The translations under genes and the position numbers were made by a program. Shown here in pieces: positions 1 to 7,128 of a stretch of 64,000 nt of DNA. The notes under the pieces are model-generated. The model was given only the letters and a program-made list of their open reading frames with translations. It was not told the DNA's origin and did no database searches. Origin of the DNA: an uncultured Saccharospirillaceae bacterium (GTDB lineage Bacteria; Pseudomonadota; Gammaproteobacteria; Pseudomonadales; Oceanobacteraceae); contig CANMOZ010000003.1 of assembly GCA_947499545.1 (NCBI GenBank), positions 1 to 64,000 on the forward strand, written 5' to 3'. Every line of letters starts with the position of its first letter. The first letter of the stretch is position 1.

Positions 1-376
1 CGTGGGGCTGGAGCGGGTATGTCTTCAATTGATTAACGGTGAAAGTATATGAGCTTTATTAAACACCAATTCTCCTGGCAGCTTTTAAAAGCTGCCATTA
101 TCCCCTTAAGGTGAGGCTTAACAATATATGATTAACCCCAATTTTTTCCTTGAAGACAGTGAACAGTGCTAGCCATTTGGCTCAATTGACCGGTAATTGC
201 ACAACCTCCCTCGAGTGCAAAGGGCTTCCTGTTCCCAGAGCACTAAACGCGCTTCACTTGTAGAAGACAGCGGCAGCTATTAGATTCTATCACCTAGACA
301 TGGAGCAAGAATGGTTACAGGCCAGGTGGGCTCTGGGCTGTAAGAACTTAGAAAGGGGATCCTGGAATCATACGAT
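1..376. other. Left edge of island, no gene recognised
   Basis: No convincing coding region is seen here. The first 36 to 50 bases are open on the plus strand and could be the tail of a gene that starts outside the window, but more than one frame ends there and none is recognisable. The only clear structure is the palindrome at 77-96. The rest has no transposase or RNA-gene signature I can name. Confidence 0.4.
77..96. repeat. 20-bp perfect palindrome
   Basis: GGCAGCTTTTAAAAGCTGCC is a perfect inverted repeat that would fold as a tight hairpin. There is no T-tract on either side, so it is not a typical intrinsic terminator. It could still act as an mRNA 3' stem for a gene entering from the left. 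Confidence 0.5.
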
Positions 377-404
377 ATTTCCGATAATTATTATTATCGG
401 AAAT
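377..404. repeat. dif-like 28-bp site 1 (spacer TTATTA)
   Basis: The 11-bp arm ATTTCCGATAA, a 6-bp spacer TTATTA and the exact inverted arm TTATCGGAAAT make an 11-6-11 site. The perfect pairing extends to 14 bp per arm (374-387 with 394-407). This is the geometry of XerC/XerD dif sites, and from memory the arms resemble the pdif half sites (ATTTCGTATAA and TTATGTTAAAT). Its spacer is the reverse complement of that of site 2, so sites 1 and 2 are the same 28-mer in opposite orientation. Confidence 0.75.
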
Positions 405-460
405 ATCAAGAAATAGCGCCAACAGAATCGCTTCATACGATGCGCGCACCCCAAAGCTAC

Positions 461-895
461 TTACTCTTTTTTTAAGTTTTCAAATACCTTAAGCCATACA
501 TCAGCAAGCTCTCTATTCTTTTTGGTGCCTATACCATAGTAGTAACATCTTGCCACTTCATGATATGAGTCCACATCTCCTAATAATGCCGATTTCACGT
601 AAAGGCGAAAAGCCTCCTTTTTATTTCTAATTTTGTTAGAATTTGACTTTTCGATCATTATCGCTAAATCAAATAATGCAGGAGAGTAATTAGCTTTAGC
701 GGCTTTTTCTAACAATTGTCTTGCTAGTATCGTATCTTGGTTTAGGTACTTGCCGTGCAAGTACCAGGTTGCTAATGCATAAGTGGCTTCAATATCACCT
801 TGCTCATGGGCCTCACTAATGTATGAGATAGATAGCTCAATGTCAGGAGAGGTTTTGTTTAACTCTTCTTGAGCTTTTTCGACTAAAGGATGCAT
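461..895 (-). CDS. Sel1-like repeat (SLR) protein
   Basis: A 144-residue protein with tandem Sel1/TPR-like helical repeats. The motifs are spaced as A.YALA.WYL.GK, A..LLEKAAKANYSPALFDLA and A..LYVKSALLGDVDSYHEVARCYYYGIG. The start at 895 is preferred over an upstream in-frame codon at 937 because GGTGA lies about six bases before this ATG and the longer start would overlap the gene fragment at 919-1248. There is no signal peptide or membrane segment, so it is probably cytosolic. Small Sel1 proteins often sit beside polymorphic or contact-dependent toxins and some act as immunity or adaptor proteins. Lying just downstream of a possible Rhs C-terminal fragment on the same strand fits that role, but this is inference. 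Confidence 0.7.
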   Translation of the reverse strand: MHPLVEKAQEELNKTSPDIELSISYISEAHEQGDIEATYALATWYLHGKYLNQDTILARQLLEKAAKANYSPALFDLAIMIEKSNSNKIRNKKEAFRLYVKSALLGDVDSYHEVARCYYYGIGTKKNRELADVWLKVFENLKKE

Positions 896-918
896 ATAAT
901 CACCTGCATTAAATAAGC

Positions 919-1248
919 CTATAATATGTCTGCACAAGCTTGAGGATTATTTATACACCAGCAATCAGGTGTAGACCCATAACATGGTGTTGGCTTTTTA
1001 GGTGGAGCTGGCTTTTTGGGTGGCCAAGGGCCTTTATGACCGGGCGGTTTTTTCTTGTTAGGTCTCCTATTCTTGTCTCATTTTTCTCCACCACAGTCCA
1101 TTTGTCTTCTTTTATCACCATCTTCATGCCTTTGTTTATTAGATTGCCTTTTATTTTTTCTATGTCCAGCTTGACCATCTGGATCAAAGTAATTAAGGGG
1201 TTTGAAGTCCAATGGAACGGTTTTATACGTTAAGCCCTGAAAAAGGAC
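919..1248 (-). pseudogene. Probable orphan Rhs-type C-terminal fragment, interrupted
   Basis: Read on the minus strand from 1248, one frame begins with LTYKTVPLDFKPLNYFDPDG. PLNYFDPDG resembles the end of the conserved Rhs core, just before the variable toxin tip. The frame continues with a basic stretch, meets TGA at 1078-1080, then stays open to TAG at 919-921 with a Pro/Lys-rich linker and a Cys-containing tail (TPCYG, DCWCINNPQACADIL). There is no start codon and a TAA lies just upstream at 1249-1251, so this is a displaced gene end rather than an intact gene. The Sel1 gene follows on the same strand. The Rhs assignment rests on one short motif; a displaced fragment of another secreted repeat protein is possible. 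Confidence 0.45.
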
Positions 1249-1459
1249 TTAATAAGTCGATTTTTAAACAAATGCGTCTACTAATTGCTCATTATCGATT
1301 TAATAGACACTGCTTTAGCCCTTGTTTTCACTGTCTAAAATGTTTTGATATATCAGATAGTTAACTTCCTTAGCGTACTTAACCGTTCAAACCCTTGAAA
1401 GCACACCCGCCGGTTTTGAATCCACAACCGGCGCCAATCAGTGTTTGATTTTTAGTCTT
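1249..1459. other. Non-coding stretch with one GC-rich hairpin
   Basis: No open frame is convincing. The only structure is an 8-bp stem, CGCCGGTT at 1408-1415 pairing with AACCGGCG at 1426-1433 around a 10-base loop, with no T-tract. It lies between two head-to-head gene fragments and is probably junction DNA. Confidence 0.45.
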
Positions 1460-1594
1460 ATGTCAGGTTCTTACACGTATTATGCGCAGAAGCTCTTAAC
1501 GTACGTTTTCGTACCGTTGGACTTCAAACCCATATTATCGGAAATATGGGGGGCTATGCTCAACCTTGTCTCCAGGAAATCCTTGAAAGCGTAG
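1460..1594 (+). pseudogene. Second short fragment sharing LTYxxVPLDFKP
   Basis: A 44-codon frame from ATG at 1460 to TAG at 1592. Its centre reads LTYVFVPLDFKP. The minus-strand fragment at 919-1248 has LTYKTVPLDFKP. Across these 12 codons the differences are three synonymous third-base changes plus two adjacent replaced codons, the pattern expected of homologous coding sequence rather than random DNA. After PLDFKP the frame runs straight into the half dif-like site at 1535-1545, so the original continuation has been replaced. Confidence 0.4.
1535..1545 (-). repeat. dif-like half site
   Basis: Only one arm, TTATCGGAAAT, is present; 17 bases away, where the partner arm should be, there is unrelated coding-like sequence. 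On the minus strand the flank CCCCCCAT followed by ATTTCCGATAATA matches the left side of site 2 and then diverges within the 6-bp spacer zone. That is what a strand-exchange junction between a site and an unrelated target would look like. Confidence 0.55.
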
Positions 1595-1612
1595 TAAACA
1601 GTTCTTGGACGC

Positions 1613-1649
1613 TATGAGGCCTCGTAGAATTCTTTGCAACAGAGCCGCC
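1613..1649 (-). repeat. IS6-like terminal repeat, copy 1
   Basis: Read on the minus strand this begins GGCGGCTCTGTTGCAAA, close to IS6-family tips (GGCACTGTTGCAAA in IS26, from memory). The following bases through GAGGCCTCATA match the copy at 9225-9257 with a few mismatches. The first 17 bases are an exact inverted repeat of 2312-2328. It looks like a solo element end facing left, with no intact transposase attached. Confidence 0.55.
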
Positions 1650-1781
1650 TGGTAGACCATAACAATTAAAGATAGTGTCTCAGAAACGGTCGTTTTCAAT
1701 CCTTAAATTGGACGAATTGAGTTAGTATAGATGGACTCTGATTAGACAGAGCTTTATCTAAACGCTTCGTTGAGGATACTC

Positions 1782-2309
1782 ATGTCGTACCCAAGGTTCA
1801 TAGTCCAAGTTACTGTACTTCTGTCGACAGCTGCTACATTTTGCGCTGTTGCGAGTGATAACAACATTAAATACTCAAATGAGCAGGTCAATGCCTGCCT
1901 TACTAACGCAAAAAATCCCACTGCAGAGAGAGGATGTATAGGTTTATCTGCCAACGCATGTATATATGCGAACCAAGCTAGCAGCACCGCTTTGGGAATG
2001 AACAAGTGTATTAAGCAGGAAAGCAAATTTTGGGATAATAAGCTAAATGAGGTTTACCGCTCACTCGTTGTCAAAGCAAAAAAACACGATGAAGATAGAA
2101 AAGGTTACATAAACTTAGGTAGCGAAGGAAGCTATCCCGCGTTGCGAGATATGCAGCGAGCTTGGATTCCCTATCGCGATAAAACCTGTACATATAGTTG
2201 GTCACAATCCTATCCTGGATCGATGGCGAGTATGAATAGCGTACGTTGCGAAATGAGAATGAATGCTGAGCAATATATCTTTTTAAAGAACTCTTGGAAT
2301 GCCAGCTAA
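1782..2309 (+). CDS. LprI-like secreted protein (DUF1311)
   Basis: A 175-residue protein with an N-terminal hydrophobic signal segment ending near CAVASD. The C-terminal half has the lysozyme-inhibitor LprI N-terminal/DUF1311 pattern: C.K.....WD..LN..Y, R..Q.AWIPYRD.TC.Y, and VRCEM....Y..L. Conserved Cys residues should form disulfides in the periplasm. LprI of Mycobacterium inhibits lysozyme; a protective role against host or competitor muramidases is inference here. ATG at 1782 is chosen because GAGG lies 8 bases upstream; a TTG at 1770 in the same frame has no comparable site. The stop codon lies two bases before the 17-bp repeat at 2312-2328, and the matching inverted copy is at 1633-1649, so the gene is carried as a bracketed cassette. 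Confidence 0.7.
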   Translation: MSYPRFIVQVTVLLSTAATFCAVASDNNIKYSNEQVNACLTNAKNPTAERGCIGLSANACIYANQASSTALGMNKCIKQESKFWDNKLNEVYRSLVVKAKKHDEDRKGYINLGSEGSYPALRDMQRAWIPYRDKTCTYSWSQSYPGSMASMNSVRCEMRMNAEQYIFLKNSWNAS

Positions 2310-2311
2310 TA

Positions 2312-2328
2312 GGCGGCTCTGTTGCAAA
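2312..2328 (+). repeat. 17-bp IS6-like terminal repeat, inverted partner of 1633-1649
   Basis: GGCGGCTCTGTTGCAAA here is the exact reverse complement of bases 1633-1649. The two copies bracket the LprI-like gene. Relative to IS6 tips both point outward, as if the gene sat between the ends of two neighbouring elements. Sequence beyond the 17 bases differs from the other copies. Confidence 0.6.
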
Positions 2329-2364
2329 ATATTTAAAAGTGCTGCTTCGCCTCTCCCCCCCCAT

Positions 2365-2392
2365 ATTTCCGATAATAATAATTATCGGAAAT
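2365..2392. repeat. dif-like 28-bp site 2 (spacer TAATAA)
   Basis: Arms ATTTCCGATAA and TTATCGGAAAT flank TAATAA; this is the reverse complement of site 1 over all 28 bases. It is embedded in an outer C-run/G-run (CCCCCCCC before, GGGGG after). It separates the LprI/Sel1 module from the scs module. Confidence 0.75.
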
Positions 2393-2440
2393 ATAAAGGG
2401 GGTATGTAGTGCCGCACTAAGGTGCTTCAAGTTCTTGCAA

Positions 2441-3214
2441 TTAATTTATCTTATTCCTAATAATTTTTTCTAGCTTTTCATAAGGAAGGAAGCCAGGAAT
2501 TACTTCTCTATCTATCAACATGGCAGGTGTTCCACTCATGCCAAACTGGATAAACAGATTATAATTTTTCTTAATCATGGCGTGAATTAAATTATCTGAC
2601 TTTATATCATCTAGAGTGCCGGTTTTCTCACCAATTTTTTTCAAAGAGGCCATGTTATGCTTGCTTGGCTTTTTAATCAACATTTCATTAACGTGAAAGA
2701 ATTTATTCCGATTATTTTTCCATACATTTATAGCGTAACTAGCGCTTGTCACTTTATTTTCATCAGCAAGATTCATTTCTTTTAGAGGTACAAGAACATT
2801 CACTACTTTTAAATTAGAGTGGTTTTTTACAAGCTTCTGCAAAACAGGGTCAAGCCGCTTGCAGAATGGGCAGTTGTAATCGGTAAAGTTAATTATAGTT
2901 AATTCAGGCTTTTTCGCCCCAAATTGAATATGATTTAAGTTGTTAAACAGATAATCATGATTTTTTGACAGAAGTTGATCAAACTGGACCTGATGTCGTA
3001 CATATCCATTTAGACTCTGATGCAAAGCAGGTATGATTTGAGGGTTTTTGGTTAAAATGGCCATGATACTTTCCAACTCTTGCTGCTCTACGTCTGTTAA
3101 TTCGGCAGACAGTCCTTGATCAGGATAAGTTAAAAAAAACCCAGCCATAATACAACATAACATGTATATATTTCCTAAATACTTCATATCTTCTCTATCT
3201 GTATAATTCTTCAT
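2441..3214 (-). CDS. scsC: ScsC-like periplasmic thiol oxidoreductase
   Basis: A 257-residue DsbA-superfamily protein. It has an N-terminal hydrophobic export segment (about residues 11-36), a helical N-terminal region (about 40-95) like the dimer/trimer arm of ScsC and DsbG-type proteins, then a thioredoxin fold with active site C115-P-F-C118 and a cis-Pro loop in GMSGTPAML. ScsC proteins handle misfolded or copper-damaged disulfides in the periplasm and are kept reduced by ScsB. AAGGAG nine bases upstream supports the ATG at 3214, although the next Met (residue 10) would give a more usual signal peptide. It is the last gene of the scs operon, 13 bases after scsD. Confidence 0.8.
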   Translation of the reverse strand: MKNYTDREDMKYLGNIYMLCCIMAGFFLTYPDQGLSAELTDVEQQELESIMAILTKNPQIIPALHQSLNGYVRHQVQFDQLLSKNHDYLFNNLNHIQFGAKKPELTIINFTDYNCPFCKRLDPVLQKLVKNHSNLKVVNVLVPLKEMNLADENKVTSASYAINVWKNNRNKFFHVNEMLIKKPSKHNMASLKKIGEKTGTLDDIKSDNLIHAMIKKNYNLFIQFGMSGTPAMLIDREVIPGFLPYEKLEKIIRNKIN

Positions 3215-3227
3215 TTACATCATCTCC

Positions 3228-3728
3228 TTACTTAGTAAGCCACAGTCGAGCGAGGAGTCCCAATGGTGTGATAAACCCTACTGTAGCTGATTGAATCTCA
3301 CCACCTTTTATAATCAACACTGTTGGGGTAGCGCTTATACCCCAAAGTTTTGATATATGGCCTTTGTTGTCGTTAACAGTTTTAAGTTGATAGTCATGTG
3401 CTGTAAGGTATGCCTTCATTCTCTTGTCGCTGCCAGAGTTAATAGCAATAGAAGCCACCTCATAGCTATTATCAATCCAATTGATTGTCGGCGTTACAAG
3501 TTTGCAGGTGCTACACCAGGTAGCCCAGAAGTATATAATGATTGGTTTATCTTCACTCATTGCTTTCAGGTCGACCTCTTGACCTGAAAGAGTTTTGATT
3601 GAAATTTCAGGCAAAGCTCCTTGAGGCATGTTTCTGAAGTGCCACCAATCTAATGATACACTAGAGACAATAAAGATCATTACAATAATGCTAATCTCTT
3701 TGAACCAAGAGAGTCTCTTTGTACGCAT
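3228..3728 (-). CDS. scsD: ScsD-like membrane-anchored thioredoxin (TlpA-like)
   Basis: A 166-residue protein with one N-terminal membrane anchor (about residues 11-27) and a TlpA/ResA-type thioredoxin domain with active site W71-C72-S-T-C75 and a cis-Pro loop (SATPTVLI). ScsD is the thioredoxin-like partner in scs loci; its exact substrate is unclear. It lies between scsB and scsC, each gap being short, so the three are co-transcribed. In Salmonella, as I recall it, the order is scsB-scsC-scsD; here C and D are swapped. Confidence 0.75.
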   Translation of the reverse strand: MRTKRLSWFKEISIIVMIFIVSSVSLDWWHFRNMPQGALPEISIKTLSGQEVDLKAMSEDKPIIIYFWATWCSTCKLVTPTINWIDNSYEVASIAINSGSDKRMKAYLTAHDYQLKTVNDNKGHISKLWGISATPTVLIIKGGEIQSATVGFITPLGLLARLWLTK

Positions 3729-3751
3729 TGTTTTTATACCCTTTTCATTTT

Positions 3752-5845
3752 TTACTGGCTCTTCTTAAGAGCGCTCATAACAACTTCATCGCTTAAAATA
3801 GTGGGTAGAGGAATACCAATAGGGGCTTCTGGCCCATAAACGATATTGAAGGGCACGCCATACCTATCATGGGATTGCAGGTATGCTGTGATCTTATCGC
3901 TAGGTTTTGTCCAATCACCGCGAAGGAGTACAATATTTGGCTGCTTGAGTGATGAATAAACAGGCTCTTGTAGAATAACTCGCGCTTTATTTGCACTACA
4001 GGTTATGCACCAATCTGCTGTGACATCAACAAAAACGGTTTTACCTGTTGTAACAGCTTCATTAATACGCTTTAGTGACAAAGGTTCCCAGTGCAAATCA
4101 TCACGTAGTGGCTTGCTCAAGTTGACGGTTATTGTGGCGATAATCACCAACGCAGGTACCAAAAGTAATAATAAGCAAACATTATTTTGAAGCTTATTTT
4201 TTTTTCCGAATATCGACAATTTCATGCGGTATATCGCAAAGATAATTGGGATGAGGATGATCGAAAGAATGACATAAACAGGCAGGTAGTTAGTCAGTAA
4301 AAATAACAGCCAGACACTGGTAGCTAACATCATTAACCCGAACAACAGCTTGACCTTGTTCATCCATGGGCCAGGTTTTGGCAGTGCATTGGCTAAGCGG
4401 GGTATAAAAGAAATTGTTAGCCATGGTAATGCCATACCGAATCCAAGAGCAGTAAAAATTGCAAACAAAGTTGGGATATTAGTAGCTAAAGCAAAAGCCA
4501 CTGCTGTTCCCAAAAATGGAGCGGAACAAGGTGTTGCTAGCAGGGTAGCAAACATACCTTGCAAGAAATTACCTGAATAAGAATTATCACCTCTGGTTGC
4601 TAACCAAGTATTGGCCTTTGTTGGGAGAAAGATTTCAAAAATTCCTAGCATGTTTGCACCGAACAACATGGTGATTAGTGCCATAAAACCAATAAAATAT
4701 GGGCTTTGAAATTGGATCCCCCAACCAATGGCACTACCAGTGACCTTTAGTACTGTTAGGAAAAGAGCAATTAACCAAAAAGATGTAAAAATACCGGCTG
4801 CAGAAGCTAGAAACTGAAGTCGGATTTGACGCTTCTCCAAGCCCTGAGCGAAGATAACAGTTCTTAGTTTCATGCCAAGAACTGGCAAAACGCAAGGCAT
4901 AATATTAAGGATTAATCCCCCGACTATTGCAAATAAAATCATTCTTCCAATTGAACCATGTTCGACTTGGATGGGTAGAGGGGATCCAACAATAGCTGAC
5001 TGCTCTGCAATAAAGTTGTGATCTATAATCGTGATTTGAAGTTGTTTTCCTAGTAAATCAAGGGTGCTAATCCAGCTAGTAGCGGATAGGGTGGCATTTA
5101 GTTTGTTGCCATCAATATGGAGTTTAGGTTTAGAGAAAACAATGTCGCTTAGTACTTCACCCTCCCCATCAATCAAAATGACTGGATTAATCCACTTATT
5201 ATTGCGAGTCATAGTGAGACTAAGCGTTTCGGTATCTGAATTCCACCCCATTCTCACATCAGAAATATCTGAAGAGGCCTTAGGTACCTGACTGTAGCCA
5301 AGGTTATATAGGTGTATTGCTTCTACTGATGGGATCAACTTAGATGTATCAAAACTCAGCTTTATCTGGTAATCAGTTAATACACAAACTGTTGTGCATG
5401 TGGAGAGAGTTAGCTTGCCATGTAAATCAACAGGACGGTCATAGTTTTTGACTTTTATTGTCATCGGAAAGATAACGTTACCCTTGTAGCCAAGAGTTTC
5501 TATGCCTAAAATAGAAAATCTATCTGGGCTTGGCCAATGCCATTTAACATTATCGATATTGTTGGATTTGCCCCAATCAATTTCTGGTGAAATACCCGCT
5601 TCTCCAGGTGAACGCCAATAAGTTTTCCAATCATTTTCAAGTTTCACTTCTAAGAAGCCTTCAACCTCACGGTTTTCTTTGTCTACCTGCCCTGTCAAGA
5701 TAAAACGGACTTTAACTGGTGGATGGTTAGGGTTAGTCAACCAACCAGTGGTTACATCTTGAGCATGAATGCATAATGAAAGCGATAGTACTAGGCTTGC
5801 AATGATTAGTAGCCAAGTACGTCTAAATGGGATAACTGTACGCAC
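3752..5845 (-). CDS. scsB: ScsB-like transmembrane thiol-disulfide transporter (DsbD family)
   Basis: A 697-residue protein with a signal peptide (about 1-29), a long N-terminal periplasmic domain (about 30-290), eight or so membrane helices (about 300-580) and a C-terminal thioredoxin domain with C613-I-T-C616. The membrane part carries the two redox cysteines in the DsbD/ScsB motifs IMPCVLPVLGMK and ATPCSAPFLGTA. It moves electrons from cytoplasmic thioredoxin to periplasmic partners such as ScsC and ScsD. Length and the large N-terminal domain fit ScsB better than CcdA or classical DsbD. It follows scsA after a gap of about 75 bases. Confidence 0.85.
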   Translation of the reverse strand: MRTVIPFRRTWLLIIASLVLSLSLCIHAQDVTTGWLTNPNHPPVKVRFILTGQVDKENREVEGFLEVKLENDWKTYWRSPGEAGISPEIDWGKSNNIDNVKWHWPSPDRFSILGIETLGYKGNVIFPMTIKVKNYDRPVDLHGKLTLSTCTTVCVLTDYQIKLSFDTSKLIPSVEAIHLYNLGYSQVPKASSDISDVRMGWNSDTETLSLTMTRNNKWINPVILIDGEGEVLSDIVFSKPKLHIDGNKLNATLSATSWISTLDLLGKQLQITIIDHNFIAEQSAIVGSPLPIQVEHGSIGRMILFAIVGGLILNIMPCVLPVLGMKLRTVIFAQGLEKRQIRLQFLASAAGIFTSFWLIALFLTVLKVTGSAIGWGIQFQSPYFIGFMALITMLFGANMLGIFEIFLPTKANTWLATRGDNSYSGNFLQGMFATLLATPCSAPFLGTAVAFALATNIPTLFAIFTALGFGMALPWLTISFIPRLANALPKPGPWMNKVKLLFGLMMLATSVWLLFLLTNYLPVYVILSIILIPIIFAIYRMKLSIFGKKNKLQNNVCLLLLLVPALVIIATITVNLSKPLRDDLHWEPLSLKRINEAVTTGKTVFVDVTADWCITCSANKARVILQEPVYSSLKQPNIVLLRGDWTKPSDKITAYLQSHDRYGVPFNIVYGPEAPIGIPLPTILSDEVVMSALKKSQ

Positions 5846-5920
5846 TCTTAGTTCTCCTTGATTGATAAAGTAAAATGCCGAGAATTGCCCCCTTTATAAG
5901 GAACTTACTAAAGCTGATAC

Positions 5921-6292
5921 TTATTCACGGAAAACACAGAGATGTAGGTAGAGGCGTTTCTGTAAAACTATGGGTTCAGTAAAAACGGTGAAGGTATTTC
6001 GTTGAGAAAGCAGCCATAGCAATATGGCAATAGCAAGTAAGAAATAAGGAATAAAGTGGCTTTCAAATGGTGATATATTGAGTGAAAGTAGCTTTTCGGC
6101 TAAATCACACTCACTAGTACTTTCATCATTATTTGTTTGAGATTGAAAAATGAACTCAGATGCAACAGAGGATTTATTGTAACCCAGGGTGGGAATTAAG
6201 CCGGTATTACGTGCGAAACACGCAAGTATTACCCAGCAAACTAGGATAAGTGCTATTCGAGTATGTTTTGGGTTGCTATGGTCTGCTTGCAT
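5921..6292 (-). CDS. scsA: ScsA-like small membrane protein
   Basis: A 123-residue protein with an N-terminal hydrophobic segment (about residues 11-33), a polar central part with DLAEKLLSLN and one C-terminal membrane helix (about 84-96), ending in LYLHLCVFRE. That C-terminal signature and the position in front of scsB point to ScsA, a peroxide/copper-tolerance protein of unknown mechanism in the scs locus. The start codon directly follows the TAA of an upstream gene remnant (6293-6379), so translation may once have been coupled to it. Confidence 0.6.
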   Translation of the reverse strand: MQADHSNPKHTRIALILVCWVILACFARNTGLIPTLGYNKSSVASEFIFQSQTNNDESTSECDLAEKLLSLNISPFESHFIPYFLLAIAILLWLLSQRNTFTVFTEPIVLQKRLYLHLCVFRE

Positions 6293-6379
6293 TTATTCAA
6301 TTGACTTGATTGGATATTTATCCATACCTAATGGAAAAGTAATAGCTAAGATAATGACAGCAAATCCACAAATAAGTTC
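6293..6379 (-). pseudogene. 3' remnant of a membrane protein gene upstream of scsA
   Basis: On the minus strand, 28 codons lead into TAA immediately before the scsA ATG (TAAATG). They encode one hydrophobic helix followed by a polar tail: LICGFAVIILAITFPLGMD, then KYPIKSIE. The frame is cut by a stop at 6380-6382, right where IS-like sequence starts. It is probably the last piece of an operon gene that lost its 5' part to element insertion. The parent family is not recognisable. Confidence 0.35.
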
Positions 6380-6383
6380 TTAG

Positions 6384-6562
6384 AGTTTATGTTCTGGTCA
6401 ACAATAACAGGACACTTTTCTTTAGGAATTTAAGCCGTCATTTGTTCAGGCATTCGAACCCTGTAAGAGTTATAGTGATTTCTGGTGTATTGGCAGGAAA
6501 GGATGCGATATAACTTGTTGATTGATCCTGACAGGTCAACAACCCACAAGGAACTACACCGC
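6384..6562. other. Probable IS debris between scs operon and IS256 relic
   Basis: No gene is seen. A segment starting TGTTCTGGTCAACAATAACA has the look of an insertion-sequence end, but I cannot assign a family. The remainder is likely the 5' flank of the IS256-type transposase that begins at 6563. Confidence 0.3.
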
Positions 6563-6694
6563 ATGGACAACAAGCTTAACGTCACCGAGCTTCATAAGCC
6601 AGAGAATCCCCTCAATGAACTGCTCAAGCTGGAGGCTCAACAGCTATTGGCACAAGCCATCGAAGCTGAAGTTCAGGTCTTGCTTGAGGAGGTG
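6563..6694 (+). pseudogene. IS256-family transposase, N-terminal remnant
   Basis: About 44 residues are left. The stretch LNELLKLEAQQLLAQAIEAE followed by VQVLLEE is the typical start of IS256-family (Mutator-type) transposases, which are normally about 400 residues with a DDE core. The reading frame leaves the family pattern after LLEE and runs into oppositely oriented IS3 sequence within a few bases. It cannot be active. Confidence 0.75.
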
Positions 6695-6714
6695 TCCACT
6701 ATCTGTGGTGCAGA

Positions 6715-6924
6715 TCACATTTTCTTAAGGCGGCGATTTTCATCTTCCAGCTCCTTCAAGCGGGCTATCATGGAGGCATCCATACCGCCGTATTTGGCTC
6801 GCCACTTGTAGAATGTAGCTGAACTCATCCCATGCTCTCGACAAAGGTCGGGAACAGGTGTGCCTGCTTCGGCTTGCTTGAGGATCGCCATGATTTGGTG
6901 ATCGGAATACTTGGACTTTTTCAT
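6715..6924 (-). pseudogene. IS3-family OrfA (IS407 group), truncated
   Basis: A 69-residue protein with the helix-turn-helix of IS3-family OrfA: KYSDHQIMAILKQAEAGTPV, LCREHGMSSATFYKWRAKYG and a leucine-zipper start ELEDENRRLKKM. Normal OrfA of this group has roughly 20 more residues, followed by orfB with the DDE core. Here a stop comes directly after KKM where foreign sequence joins, and no orfB is present. The untranslated left part of the element extends to about 7000 (GAGATTCTGC leader and a CCCCCCGTAAAATAAC segment on the minus strand). Confidence 0.8.
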
Positions 6925-7128
6925 GCAGAATCTCCTGCGTCTAGATTACGAGAAAATTCTACTTACGGCTTCTGTTATTTTACGGGGGGATTGCCAGCCT
7001 TCCATTGAATGCATGCGTCTCTTATGTGAACGCCAGACATGATGGAGTCATACATATTATGACGCTATAGGTCTATTTGAGAAAAATCTGTAATGGAGAA
7101 GCCCGTTCCATCAACAAAAGGCAGTCCT

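Noticed and set aside
940-1233. 97-codon open frame on the plus strand
   Set aside because: Its composition is odd and the opposite strand carries the more protein-like frame with the Rhs-like motif; treated as a shadow.
1480-1488. TTATGCGCA, an arm-like match to the classical chromosomal dif (TGCGCATAA)
   Set aside because: Only one arm matches; the expected partner arm is absent, so this is probably chance.
1198-1531. Looked like a 334-bp MITE with 37-base imperfect terminal inverted repeats
   Set aside because: In reading frame the mismatches are three silent third-base changes plus two adjacent replaced codons, which fits two copies of a coding segment better than transposon ends.
377-2392. 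Palindromic sites as ordinary transcription factor operators
   Set aside because: Not fully excluded, but they are not placed consistently before promoters or start codons, and the identical arms with variable 6-bp centre fit recombination sites better.
6449-6467. GGTTCGAAT-like T-loop on the minus strand suggesting a tRNA 3' end
   Set aside because: The stem around it is imperfect and no acceptor, D or anticodon arm can be drawn.
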